The translations under genes were made by a program, and so were the position numbers. Below the pieces are notes generated by a model that saw only the letters and a list, made by a program, of their open reading frames with translations, made no database searches and was not told where the DNA came from. A stretch of DNA of 64,000 nucleotides from Lomentospora prolificans (taxonomy: Eukaryota > Ascomycota > Sordariomycetes > Microascales > Microascaceae): assembly GCA_029532625.1 (NCBI GenBank), contig JARFXM010000008.1, positions 1,550,001 through 1,614,000 of the forward strand, read 5' to 3'. Shown piece after piece: positions 22,662 through 33,859 of the stretch. Positions within the stretch are counted from its first letter, which is position 1, and the number at the start of each line of letters is the position of its first letter.

Positions 22662-25600
22662 TTAGTTCCATGTTAAGGTCCACTCCGAGCTCCAAGCACC
22701 ATCGGCGGTATGCGAAGTCATGTCAATCTTCAGCGCACCGATTTCCCAGATGAATTCCCAACCACTGACTAGGCTCCTGCCGTTGAGCGATACGCCCGAG
22801 ATAGGCGTAACGCCAAGAACAGTAACCTGCTTGAGGCTGTTGGTATCCTTATAGCTGCCTTGCGGCTTGACCCGGAGACTAGATTTCTCCACCGAGAACT
22901 ATCGGCAAAGTTAGCATCGTTCATTATACAATCTCTCGGAGCCTACTTACGTTAACAACCAAGGTCTCAGCTTGCACAATACTCTCCCCATCATCAACGT
23001 AAAGTTCTCCGGATGCGGTATTGTCCTCACTGAGAGCGACAATAAGTTCCCACGCACCCCGCCTACTTTCCGCCGTCGTCATGCCGGGCTCTTGGAGTGC
23101 AACAACGTGCCCGCCCCTGATGTGGACAGGGATGTGCTCAACTGGCGCAGGGAGGGTGACATTCTCACCACGCGACGTCTTAACCTTTTCAAGCGTGTAC
23201 CAATCATACCAGACCGTACCGCTACCAGTGCCGGGGAAGACACCGTTAACCGAAGTGGCGCCCTCGACAAGCACAGGAGTGATCAAGATGGCCGGGCCCA
23301 CGAGGAACTGCCTGTCGGCGTTGGCGAGCCAGGGCTCGTCGGGAAACTCCCAGGCAAGAGCACGAAGCACGGTGTCGCCGCGGTCGTGCGCTCTCTGCAT
23401 CAGAGTGTAGAAGTAGGGCAAGAGCGAGTAGCGGACTTTCATGGCTCGGCGAGATGCCTCGGCTACCACATCCCAGATATAGGGCTCCTGGGAACGCTTC
23501 TCAACTTCGTTGTGATTTCGGTAGAATGGGAAGAAGGCGGCCAACTCCATCCAGCGAGCACATTGCTCGGGCTCGGCATCCAGACTAAATCCGCAGGCGT
23601 CGATGCCGAACATCGGGAAGCCAAAGATGGAAAATGAGAGCGCCTGTGAGATGGAAAAAGACAGATAAGCCCAGAGAGAGTAATTATCACCGCCCCAATG
23701 GCCAGCATACTTTCCCGAGCCCGCGAAAGTGGAACGCCCGATGATGAACGGCCGTTTATCGGGCTGGATAGATCTGAGAGCATGGTAAGTAGCGTTGAGA
23801 ATCTGGTGGCCGAAGAGATTGTGCACATCGTACTCAAGAATGCCGCCATGGTGCACAGCCTCCGGGGCTACGGTCTTGATGGAAATGTGGCCATGTACGT
23901 TGTTGATCATGTAGGGTGGTCGGTTGACGTTTCGTCGATGCGGGTGAGCAATGCGGTGCGATAGCTGTTCTTCTTCAGCCATCTGGCGAGCCATTCCTAA
24001 CCTACCAGTGAGGAAGCGTGGGGGTGAGTCTGGGCCACCCAATCTGTCGCTTCCGCAGCTACCCTCGCAGAATGAAGACACCTCGGACATGTCAATCCAA
24101 ATACCATCGAACTTGATATTCTCGTAATACCGGGTTAATTCGTCCGTCCACCATTCGAAGGTCTTGCTTTCGTTCAGGACAGCGCCGACCCAGTCAGGGA
24201 ATACTAGAGAGATCCGTAATGAGTCTAGACTCACAGCAGCACGGCGAAATATTCAAACTCACCGGTATATCCGGGCCAGACTTGGCCGATATACAGAGAT
24301 CCATCGGGATTCATCATGAAAGCGTTAGCCTCGACACCTCGCTCATATGTGGCATAAACATCTTCGGGGTCCGCAGGATCGGGCGCGTAGATAGCTGAGT
24401 CCACAATTGGAACGAAGTGCTGTCCATTTTCGTGGATACGGCTTAAAAACTCTATACCTTCTTCGTATCCCCAGGTTGACTGGTCATTTTCGAAGTTTCG
24501 GTACAAGTTCATATAATCGATGTCCGCTTAACCAACGTTAGCTGTCAGTACAATCGCCTCGCCGATGCCACATCGGAAGAGCAGGTATCAGCAAAGGAGG
24601 GAATCGCAGACCTACCCCAAATTGTCTCAAGGGGAATTCGGGCCTTGGCCATCTGGTCAACCACATTCTGAAGATCTTGCCATCCCGTGTAACCCCAACG
24701 GCACTGGTGGAAACCAAGCGACCAGTACTGCTGCATGGCGGGTAGGCCAACGGTGCTGGTCTGGTATTCCCGTATGACGTCCTTCGCAGTCGGACCGGAG
24801 TAAAAGTAAAAGTCGAGGGTACCTCCGAGTCCGCGCCAGATAACCTTCTCGTCTCTAAGAAGGATTTCGAGGGGATGGGCGTTTCTCAGAAAGACTCCAT
24901 GGGTATATGACACATATTTCTCCTCTGGATCGCTTGCGTCAGGAGCGTAGACCTGCTTTCCAGTTTCCGGATCCTCTTTGTAGTATCTCGTGTCGAGGTA
25001 GACTGGGTGAGAACCGTAGATGTTCTCATCAATTGGGTCTCCTGCGTCGGCCGCGAAGATTGTTCCTAAATACGGTGTCAGATGCCTGGAGACGTTCAGT
25101 ACACGGAATTAGGATTAAGGTGATTTACTTGTGAGGTTGTTTCCGAGCCTAAATGCATGCATGACCTCTCCAAGGCCGTATAAGTTGTAGTTCTCAGGCA
25201 TACGGGATATAAGTTCAAAGAATTGGTCTTCAAATACTAGCTTGGTGCCAACCGTGGTAAACAAGGTCTCGCCGGTGGACTTTCTCTTCACAGTAAAGGC
25301 AAAATCGTCGCCATCCTCAATATTGAACTCAAGCTCTCTTTCCTTGCCATCGTAGTCGTCGTCGATTTGAGGCTTCGGGATCAACTCCTCGGGAAGAATG
25401 AACCAGGTCTTGTTTCCGGCACTGACGTAGCGGGGCAGGATCTCGACGTGCAGCCGGTCCTTCGCCTGGTGTTCAACAACTAGGGCCAGCTCCCATACAT
25501 CACGGCCGTAGACATTGCATTCCCGTCCGCGCAGGTCGAGATCGGCAGTCAATCCGTGTTTTGTCTTTTTGACGTTGGAAATGATGTAGCCTTGACAAGC

Positions 25601-26023
25601 GGTTTGCGGATCAATCGCCTTAGGATTAAGAGCAGTCGAAGCCCAGTCCCCCAGCCGGTCCTTATTCGCCGAGTTGAGTGGAACCTCAACTCCAGATGGC
25701 GTAATGAAAGTTGCCTGGGTTATGGCACCACAGAAGTGGCCAGAATGGCAATGATGATGACCAACAGAAATATAGATCAAGTAGGACGTCGTGAGAACAA
25801 AGATCGAGTGAAGGATGAGGCGATAACGTTGCTTTCTGTCGCGACTGAAGCGGGCAGCTAGGTAGAACGAAACCGGCAACGCCGCGGCACCTATCAGTCC
25901 TAGCGAAAGCCAAGGCATTGTGCAGCGAGTGCAGTGGTATGAATACCAAAGGCCATGGAGAAGAGAATTAACCCAGTCATAGGCTGAGCCTACTAGACCA
26001 TGAGGTCCGCTGGAGGTTTCCAT
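22662..26023 (-). CDS. GH31 alpha-glucosidase with N-terminal membrane anchor
   Basis: Five exons on the minus strand, 25129-26023, 24616-25065, 24526-24263, 24203-22951 and 22898-22662, give 1032 residues. All introns keep the frame and the joins restore family phrases (GNNLTRTIF, WADIDYMN, VFPDW). GH31 enzymes release glucose from alpha-glucan ends with retention. The nucleophile Asp lies in WIDMSE (about residue 571; WIDMNE is more usual). The acid/base region is GRSTFAGSGKYAGHWGGDN (about 700). The N-terminal galactose-mutarotase-like domain and the C-terminal beta domains are complete. The first 90 residues are odd: there is no ordinary signal peptide, but two hydrophobic segments (about 39-60, LGLIGAAALPVSFYLAARF, and 68-85, LILHSIFVLTTSYLIYI). 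This predicts a membrane-bound enzyme. A later start at the Met of MPWLSLG (about 35) would keep both segments. Confidence 0.9.
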
Positions 26024-26203
26024 TTTTGGTCGATATCGTGTGTTCCGTCGTGAAGAATGTCTCGATTCTAAGACCAGTGAGGGTAGTAGGAAGCAAAAGG
26101 AACCATGGCCGTGAGGTCGAGAGAGGGGAGAAAAGGTACAAGCAAGAGCTTAACGCAAAGTCACAGCGCCGAGCTTCTAGTGGTGGGTGTGGTACAGGAT
26201 GGT

Positions 26204-26220
26204 GGCTGGCTGGCTGGCTG
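26204..26220. repeat. (GGCT)4 microsatellite
   Basis: Four tandem GGCT units in the 5' leader or core promoter of the GH31 gene. On the transcribed strand it reads as CAGC/CAGCC repeats. Slippage could change its length between strains. Confidence 0.85.
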
Positions 26221-26225
26221 TCGGC

Positions 26226-26231
26226 TTTATA
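26226..26231 (-). promoter_or_regulatory. Candidate TATA box of the GH31 gene
   Basis: TATAAA on the minus strand within a palindromic TTTATAAA, about 200 bases before the ATG at 26023. The distance suits a leader of about 150-170 nt. A (GGCT)4 microsatellite lies just downstream of it at 26204-26220. No transcript start is known. Confidence 0.4.
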
Positions 26232-27003
26232 AATAATCGGCATCATAAGTGCCCCAGTGAACACACGAAACACTCGTCGTGACATCATCCCGACGAACAA
26301 GGGTCACCAGGAGGTCCATTGCTTCCTAATGCACGAGCCCAAGTTATCTCCGGCGTCTTGGTCTTGTACAGCGCCAAAGTTTGGCCCCGTTGTCAAAACC
26401 AGCCACCCGTAGACACGTTCTGTGGAAGTTCGAGCAAAGCTTCGACGGCTCCCGAAAGCCAATTGCAGGAACCTTCTATGATGGTATGGTGGTGCTGCAG
26501 GTGCCTCCCACATCCCACAGCCAGCCGCAGTGACAAGCTTTCGGGTGGTGTGAGCACGTATCTAGCGCTACATTGGACTATGGAAAGAACTAAGGGGGTA
26601 GCGTCGGATTGACTGGGTCAGGTGCGGCGTCAAGCCTCTACAAGGAGGTGGGATGGTCATAATTACGTATATACCGAAAGTTGTGGAAGGCGCGCTGCGC
26701 TACAAAACCTCGCACCCGGACCACCACTGACGGTTTGCGGGGGAAGGTGGAGTGCGCTGGACCTTGCAAGTCCGAGAAATGCTCCGGAAAACGACGGAGG
26801 CTACGGGAATAGATGCCTCCCGAACCTCGAGTACAGAGTGCGTGTTAGTGTTCTTGAGGCATCACAGTACGCTCAGCCTCAAAAGCCAGCAGAGGGCTTT
26901 GAATGCAGAATAGCAAGTAGAGCTAGTTTCGACACGGATCTGCGAAGTGGCACGCAAATGTTTGCGGTTTCGTCGAGGTGAAGTCGGGCGTAGACTCCGT
27001 AAA

Positions 27004-27101
27004 TTTTTTTTTAATTTTTTTTTTTTTTCAGCAACAGGCACGTCGAATGTGCAAAAGAAAAAAAAAGTAAAAATAAATAAAAATAAAAATAAAAAAAAAA
27101 A
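27004..27101. promoter_or_regulatory. Paired poly(dT)/poly(dA) tracts in the IMPDH promoter
   Basis: About 25 bases, almost all T, at 27004-27028 are followed after a mixed 25-base spacer by about 45 bases, almost all A, at 27055-27101. Poly(dA:dT) tracts disfavour nucleosomes and are common in strong housekeeping promoters. The two arms are also roughly complementary and could pair as an imperfect hairpin. The location, about 500 bases before the IMPDH ATG, fits a promoter role; this is inference. Confidence 0.45.
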
Positions 27102-27601
27102 CACGATAAGATAAGAGCTATGAAGCTCCAAGCTCGACTGGAATTCGAGCGAAAATTGGGGGGGATAAATCGAAATGGAAACGAAAACAAAAATGCCCTA
27201 AACAGAAGCGGAATTTGCCGCGCACGGTCCAGATCTGTGCTGTGCTGGCCCCGCACCAGCGCTGCCCCGCTGCCACCCACCACTGCGCACGTCGTTGGCT
27301 GAAGCTTAATGGAGTCCCTTGGGAAGGATAAAAAAAATTTTGGGGCTCCGATTTTTTTTTCCCTCTTTTTCGCCTTCTTCCCTTCCTACGGGAAGAAGGT
27401 GTGTATCGACCATCAGGCGTACCTTGCCGTTTATTTGGAAACTGAAGAAAAGCTCGCCAATTTGACCTCATTTTCTGGCAGTTCGTCGATTTATACCCTT
27501 CAACCTCAATTTAATCAGATTCCAGCTCGCAGTTGGACCCTCTTGCACCATCCCCTCTCCTTCCACCGCCACTCACCGACAAATCACTTCAATTCAGCAC
27601 A

Positions 27602-29564
27602 ATGGCTGCTCTCTACGGCGAAGGCAAGCTCCGCGATTTCAAGAACGCGGTAAGCGACCTCAAGGAGTTCGACCGCCTCGATGGACTTCACATTGAGGAG
27701 TTGATGGACACCAAGAAGCACGGTGGTCTCACTTACAATGACTTCCTTCTGCTCCCTGGCTACATTGGCTTCCCCGCCTCTGAAGTCGTTCTCGACGCCC
27801 CCATCACCAAGCGTGTCTCTCTCAAGACTCCTTTTGTCTCCTCTCCCATGGACACCGTCACTGAGCATGAGATGGCCATTCACATGGCTCTCCAGGGTGG
27901 TCTCGGTGTCATCCACCACAACTGCTCCGCTGAGGCTCAGGCCGACATGGTCCGCAAGGTGAAGCGTTATGAGAACGGCTTCATTCTTGACCCAGTTGTC
28001 ATCAAGCGCACCACCACTGTCGGCGAGGCCATTGATCTCAAGCAGAAGTGGGGTTTCGGTGGTTTCCCTGTCACTGGTAAGGTCCCTATTCCCTCTGCGT
28101 TTCCCTTGGTCTGTCTTTTGGTCGATTCTGGTCCCTCGGTGCTTTTATGATTACCAACCATTATAATTATAACTTTCGTTCCACTGCAATGGCAGAGTTA
28201 AACACTCTGCCTTGAGGACACCCTTGATATGAACCCAATAGCTCAGCTTGTTTCTCTGCAAGATAAGAGTGGGGCACCAGTCGGCACATCCCAGACAGAC
28301 TCTTCATTCTTGTAAGAGTCCTTGAAACTGACCAATCTTAAATATAGAATCCGGAAACGTCGGCTCCAAGCTTCTCGGCATCGTTACCAACCGTGATATC
28401 CAGTTCGAGACCGACCTCGACCAGCCTGTTGAGAATGTCATGGTCACCGACCTCATCACCGCTCAGTCCGGTATCACCCTCGCCGAGGCCAACCAGATCC
28501 TCAAGGCTTCCAAGAAGGGCAAGCTCCCCATCGTGGACAAGGACTTCAACCTTGTTTCCATGATTTCTCGTTCCGATTTGAACAAGAACCAGGACTTCCC
28601 TCTCTCCTCCAAGGCCGCCGACAGCAAGCAGCTCATTTGCGCCGCTGCCATCGGCACTAGGCCCGAGGACAAGGTCAGGCTCGAGAAGCTTGTCGAAGCC
28701 GGCCTCGACATTGTCATTCTTGACAGCTCTCAAGGCAACAGCATGTACCAGATTGAGATGGTCAAGTGGATCAAGGAGAAGTTCCCTAAGCTTGATGTCA
28801 TCGGAGGCAACGTCGTTACCCGCGAGCAGGCAGCGTCTTTGATCCAAGCTGGTGTAGATGGCCTGAGAATTGGCATGGGTAGCGGCTCTGCCTGCATTAC
28901 CCAGGAGGTCATGGCCGTTGGTCGTCCTCAGGCCGCGGCCGTCTATTCCGTCAGCCGCTTCGCTGCTCAGTACGGGGTTCCCTGTATCGCCGACGGTGGT
29001 GTTCAGAATGTTGGACACATCGTTAAGGGTCTTGCCCTCGGTGCCACCACCATTATGATGGGTGGTCTCCTCGCCGGTACCACCGAGTCCCCCGGAACGT
29101 CTTTTGTCTCTCGAGAGGGTAAGCTCGTGAAGGCCTACCGTGGCATGGGCAGCATCGACGCTATGCAGGATAAGAAGGCTGGCAACGGCGGCAAGGACAG
29201 CCAGAGGAGCAACGCTGGTACCGCCAGGTACTTCTCTGAGGGTGACAGTGTCCTTGTTGCCCAGGGTGTTTCCGGGTCCGTTGCTCACAGGGGGTAAGTT
29301 CCAGCCAATCCTCTATTCGACCCCAGGCCGTGGTGAATGTGTACTAATTGTCTTCCCCCACCCGGTGTTAGACCTATCAGCAAGTTCGTTCCCTACCTCG
29401 CCGCCGGTCTCAAGCACTCCATGCAGGACTGTGGTATTCAGTCTCTGAAGGACCTTCACGATGGCGTCGCCGCTGGCACCGTTCGCTTCGAGCTCCGAAC
29501 CTCAAGCGCCCAGGCTGAGGGTAACGTCAACATGGAGTCATACGAGAAGAAGCTTTTCGCTTAA
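27602..29564 (+). CDS. Inosine-5'-monophosphate dehydrogenase
   Basis: Three exons, 27602-28076, 28348-29293 and 29372-29564, give 537 residues, a usual length for fungal IMPDH. The enzyme oxidises IMP to XMP with NAD+, the committed step of GMP synthesis, in the cytosol as a tetramer. The N-terminus contains LTYNDFLLLPG and the SSPMDTVTE substrate loop. A CBS-domain pair follows (about residues 115-235) and is interrupted by the first intron after GGFPVT. The catalytic loop GSGSACITQEV (Cys about 337), IADGGVQN, MMGGLLAGTTESPG and the flap YRGMGSIDAMQ are all present, as is the fungal C-terminal part ESYEKKL. The flap has the ordinary residues, so it looks like the housekeeping enzyme and not the altered copy found beside mycophenolic-acid clusters. 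The first intron, 271 nt, is longer than most in the window. Confidence 0.97.
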
Positions 29565-30415
29565 AAACGATGGAAATCGCCCCTGAAAATGGGGGGCTTT
29601 TCCATTGAAAGGGATTGGTTTTGGAGAAAAGGAAAAAACGGTATGGAATGGGAAAAGGGAGATGATGGAAAATGCGGAGTATTTGTGGTTCTCTGTTTTG
29701 CGCTTATATCAATGACCGTTTTCTTTGCGCCTGCGCTTAACGTAGACAGACTTATAGGCGGCCCCTTTGAATTTTCGCAAATGATCTTGGGCCGAAGACA
29801 ATACCACCCTTGGAATAATAGGGAGTCTTTTTTAAGAATAGAAATGAATGAAAAGAACTTGGGAGGGGGTGTCATGCTGCCGGAAAAGCAGGAGGCCTTT
29901 AATGCATTTTTGCCAAAACAACTGTTCTTAATCGTCATGCAAGGTGAAGATTCAATAATCATGGGCCGAGAACCATCACTTGGTACTGTTTAGACGAAAG
30001 CAGTGTGCATGATTCATATTTTCATTCAACTACCATGCTTTTGCTAGATACCTATTCTTATGCATACAAGAAGAGAGAGGCTTGAATCAATCCAGAAAAC
30101 ACACCAGTTGCGATGCCCCCTCTATTATGCCACGTATACAATGCAATGCATACCCACTCTCATGTCTCTCGCAAAGAAATCATGACGGTGTACGAAGTAA
30201 ATCCAGACATTAACCTTTTTTTGGGGACCCATGAAACTCCAGAACAATGCGCTCGGGATGATGCAGAAGGAGACTTCGATACACCATAAAATGCCGGAGA
30301 CGCAACAGAAAGCGAGACGGAAGAAAGAAGAAAAGGGTGAGACAACAAAGGCGTATCAAAATTGAAGAGCGGTCGTCGAAGGCATAATTATGGCTATTCA
30401 ACAGAAGACTCCCAC
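29565..30415. other. Convergent 3' intergenic region between IMPDH and the MFS gene
   Basis: About 850 bases with both 3' UTRs. A frame at 29589-29993 (+) reads through purine-rich 3' flank and has no recognisable content. No repeat or RNA gene is seen. Confidence 0.5.
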
Positions 30416-32879
30416 TCAATGAGTAGAGCGGTAAGGGCTGCTGCCCCGCGACTGGTCCTTCAGAAGAGGTATGATGTTGTCGTGGTCGTCAATGTCATCT
30501 TCGTTGTACTCCGCCGTGTACGGCGACTCATCCTCGTAATCGGAATGGATAGCAGACTCGGCAGCTGTAGCGCTTCCGTCGTCGTCATCATCCTCGTCTT
30601 CAACATCACTGCTATCGGTGGACCTGCTTGGACCTTCTCCATCGACGAGATACCAGACAGGGACGGAGCCGATCACCGCCATTGCGAACAAGAACCACCA
30701 CGAAGCGGCGACAAAATTACGACGGACGCCCCAGGAAAAGGCGGCGCCGGCAAACGCGGGGCCAGTCGCTCGGCCGATAGCGCTGAAAGTGGTGGCGAAG
30801 CCGTTGAGGGTACCCAGGATGCTGAGGGAGGAGCAGGAGTTGGTCAAGAGAATAGTCATGCAGGGGAAGCCGATGATGACAGCGAAAGCCTTCAAGCACA
30901 TGACGATGAGAAGAGCGGTGTAGCGAAGCTGGAGGTTTTCGACGAGAACCGTGAATGGCGTGAGGATGTAAACCAAAGGGAAGAGGAAACCTGGGGAGTT
31001 TGTTAGTTATGATTTTCTGCAAGCTAGATACGAGAGGGTACATCAGCACTTACAGCAGGCACGGAAGCACGGGAGAGCCCCGAACTTCTTACAGAGAGGT
31101 GGGAAAATGACAAATTGGATGAAGCCACAGGCTACACCGTAGACAGTAAAAATGGTACCAATCGTGTTCGACTCGAGACCGAAGCCTCCAGAAAAGCGGA
31201 AGGGGAGCTTTGTGTTCTCTGGAGTATGCTCGACAGGAGGGTGATTGAGGAATACCGGGAGAACTTGGTCGTAGGCAACTGAATGGAGAGCAAGGAATGT
31301 GTAGGCAAGTAAGCAGATGGTCGACTGGGTCGTGAAAACCTCTTTCATACCAGGACGGTACGTCTTTGGATTGGTAGGTCGGTTCCTAATGGGCTTTGTG
31401 GGAACCAAAGGCGCCGTGGCCTCTCCGTCGACAAACGAGGCACGTCGCTGGCGACTTCCCTTGAAGGCACGGGAGAGCTTCCTGCCAAGAAGAAGGCCCC
31501 AGTCTTCATGGTGGCGCTTGTGCTCGAGAGTTTCCCTGAGGAAGAGGGCCGCTATTGTGATAGAAAACATAAAGACAACGGCGCCGATGAAGTTCGGTAG
31601 GGCGAAGGGATACTTTTCCCAGAAGGGGTTACCGCCAAAAAGGGCAGGGAACCTCTTCGCCGGGTTCGCGAAGAAGCCTCCGAAAGCCGGGCCGAAGATG
31701 GATCCAAGCGACCAAACGAGAGGCATGATGGAAAAAGCCACGGGCTGCAATTCCCTCTCGGGCACCATTTCGGCCACCATGGTTCTAAGTATACCGACTA
31801 ATCGTAGTACGTTAGCAACCTCACAATTTCAGGAGTTGAATTCTAATAATAACTTACCATTTCCGTTACCGCCCCCTTGAATGGCTCGGACAAAGATAGC
31901 CATGGGCAAACTATCGACCACTCCCCATATTAAGAAGCAAATCATGGTACTGAAGAGACCGAGAATGATGGTGGGCTTCCGTCCGATACTGTCAGAAGCT
32001 CTTCCCCATGGAACTGCGGTGAGACTCTGGGCAAAGGAAAAGACGGCGGATGTAATTCCGGCCCAGTATGCAACATCGTTCTCAGGAATTCCAAAACTTC
32101 TAATCATTTCAGGGAGGTAAGGGAACACTGATAAAAGAGCCAGTGGCTCCGCGAATCGAGCGATGGCTACATATAAAAGTAAGTGTTAGCGGACGCTGTT
32201 TCAAAGCATAGGGTAGGACGCGTGGAGGATGAATGTAGGGGTACCCGTAGAAGAGATAGCCACATTGTATCAACCGATGGGCTTCACCGAGCCAACCCAA
32301 ATCTTGATCCTACTGTAATAACTCCAATGAGGAACACGCCTTGCCTTCACGACGGGAGATGTAGTCATGCGGCACTGATTCAGGCCAAGTCATCTTACTC
32401 TGTTGGCGTAGACTATCAACCCGAAAAAAAAAAAAAAAAAAAAAAAAAAAGGAAAAGAAAAAAAGGTTCGACCATGGTATCAAATATGCAGGGCGGTTTG
32501 TGCAAAGGGGATGAGGGGCAGGCTGTCATCGCGGGGTGCTGAGAAGATACAGTGGCTATGGCCTTCACGATAGACGGAGAGAAGAAATTCGGGGAAATTG
32601 CAGCAGCAGAATGATGCTCTGAAGGGAGAAGACGGGAAGAGGCATGAAAAGTACACAAACTTGCGAATCGGGAAGCCCAATCGCAACCGGGCTTATGCAG
32701 GTGGGAACAGTGAAAAGGGAAAAGAGGCGATAGGACGAAATAAACACAGTCCTCAGGATCTAAAACTCACCCAAGATGAAAAGTTGCTGCTTCGGCAACT
32801 TGGGCTTGGCCTTGGGCCGTCGTGAACGCGGCTTTGGCATCGCCGGGGACAGGGCCCGACGCGACGAAAAATTCGTCAT
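30416..32879 (-). CDS. MFS transporter, ZIFL/YCR023C type
   Basis: Four exons on the minus strand, 32771-32879, 31858-32166, 31054-31797 and 30416-30990, give 578 residues. Each junction restores an expected phrase: QQLFILGAIARFAEPLA, NGNVGILRTMVAEM and RACCFLFPLVYI. Twelve membrane segments are expected. The motif A region between helices 2 and 3 is present as WGRASDSIGRKP, and VGILRTMVAEMVP lies in the helix 4-5 region. A long charged central loop follows RRASF, and the tail is very acidic (EDEDDDDD). This set matches the fungal relatives of yeast YCR023C and plant zinc-induced facilitator-like carriers, which are proton-coupled. The substrate is unknown. The first intron is about 604 nt and includes a 27-base A run, unusual here; the short N-terminal exon with its basic KPRSRRPKAKPKLPK stretch is therefore less sure than the rest. 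Confidence 0.88.
32424..32450. repeat. Poly(A) tract, 27 bases, inside an intron
   Basis: An uninterrupted run of 27 A on the plus strand, which is a T run on the sense strand of the MFS gene, inside its first intron. A second short A/G-rich stretch follows it. The length is probably unstable and hard to sequence. Confidence 0.9.
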
Positions 32880-33340
32880 CACGAGGGTGTACTGGAGATT
32901 TGCCTCGAGGAGAGGCAAAAGTCTAAGGAGAACAGCAGGGTATTGAGAAGGAGACGATGGGCGTCTTAAAGAGGGAGTAGGTCAAGATATGACAATTCAC
33001 GAGAAGGCCTTCACAAAAGAGGAGATGGGGAGTTGGTTTTAAGGTTTAGGATATTTCAAGGAGAACATACGGATCGGAGTTTACCAGGCACGAAAAGGAG
33101 CGAGGAGCATATAGATATGGAAAATTGGCAAAGGCGAAAACAGAAGCAGTTAAGTTGCAATCGGATTCTTAGCGAACCTAGTTTTAAACTGAGAATTTTT
33201 GCACCCCACTAGCACGTTCTAGCATGCACATCGGCGCGACCAGGCTTGTACCTTTTACAGTGGCGAAAGCGAAATGGCCTGGCCGTTGGACATGGACAAC
33301 CACCCACCACCCCAACATTGTTGCCTTTTTTGCCTGTGAC
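32880..33340. other. MFS gene promoter region, no gene seen
   Basis: On the minus strand this is the upstream region of the MFS gene. It is purine-rich on the plus strand (GAGGAGA, GAAGGAG words). No coding frame is convincing. Confidence 0.4.
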
Positions 33341-33859
33341 TCAAGCAGCGGGGTTCGTCCCAAATAAAGAAACGACGAGAATACGAAACAAGAAAACGTA
33401 ACTTGTTTGCATCTTCTGCCGGGCTACTCGAAGCTTGACAACAAGATCAGCCTCCCAATCGCGCTGACAGTGTACCATCGGGAGCTGTCCGTGGAGACTA
33501 CCCCCGGGCCGGAAGTGGCTCGGATACTCCAGGACCAGGGCTGCCGGGTCAAAATTGATGGACAAGACCAAAGGCCAGCCACCCCCAGAGAGCCACTCAT
33601 ATTTGACACCCATCTCCCGCTTCTCTCCCCGCAGCTCCGCTTCGCCGTCTAGCGTCCCTTCTCTTATAAGCTTTAACTTGCCCAGCAGGTCCGGGGGCCC
33701 AAAGATCCATCCACTTAGAACTCCAGACTTGCTTTTCAAAATGGGGAGCACAATCTCCATCTTACGCGGCGACTCTTTCAATGTTGCATAGGCGGCGGCA
33801 GACGTACTGGGCCTTTCCCGACTCCAGCCGCCGTTTTCGGCCTCTAGGTCAATCGTCAT
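33341..33859 (-). CDS. Doubtful hypothetical protein, 172 residues
   Basis: An open frame starting at a true ATG (33859) and ending at 33341. The translation is not low complexity and has a balanced composition: an N-terminal acidic stretch, then KMEIVLPILKSKSGVLSGW, a charged GEAELRGEKREMGVKYEW segment and a hydrophobic C-terminus (YVFLFRILVVSLFG). I recognise no family. Further minus-strand protein-like phrases lie just upstream (about 34050-34230, for example EMPEDGYEVRFHSDAPFPF), so it may be the last exon of a longer gene or a relic of one. It stands alone in a gene-poor stretch. Transcript support is needed before treating it as real. Confidence 0.25.
   Translation of the reverse strand: MTIDLEAENGGWSRERPSTSAAAYATLKESPRKMEIVLPILKSKSGVLSGWIFGPPDLLGKLKLIREGTLDGEAELRGEKREMGVKYEWLSGGGWPLVLSINFDPAALVLEYPSHFRPGGSLHGQLPMVHCQRDWEADLVVKLRVARQKMQTSYVFLFRILVVSLFGTNPAA

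Larger units (their letters stand above)
26024..27601. other. Divergent intergenic region between GH31 and IMPDH genes
   Basis: 1.6 kb with no credible gene. It must contain both promoters. The GH31 side has TATAAA and the (GGCT)4 run. The IMPDH side has a T-rich tract (27004-27028) followed by a long A-rich tract (27055-27101), another A/T cluster at 27330-27362 and a C-rich leader before 27602. Confidence 0.5.

Noticed and set aside
28338..29288. 316-codon open frame antisense to IMPDH
   Set aside because: It shadows the most conserved part of IMPDH and has a composition set by strong codon bias; no motif of its own.
27602..29564. IMPDH as a drug-resistant second copy marking a mycophenolate-type gene cluster
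   Set aside because: The active-site loop and flap look like the housekeeping enzyme, and no polyketide synthase or tailoring gene is nearby.
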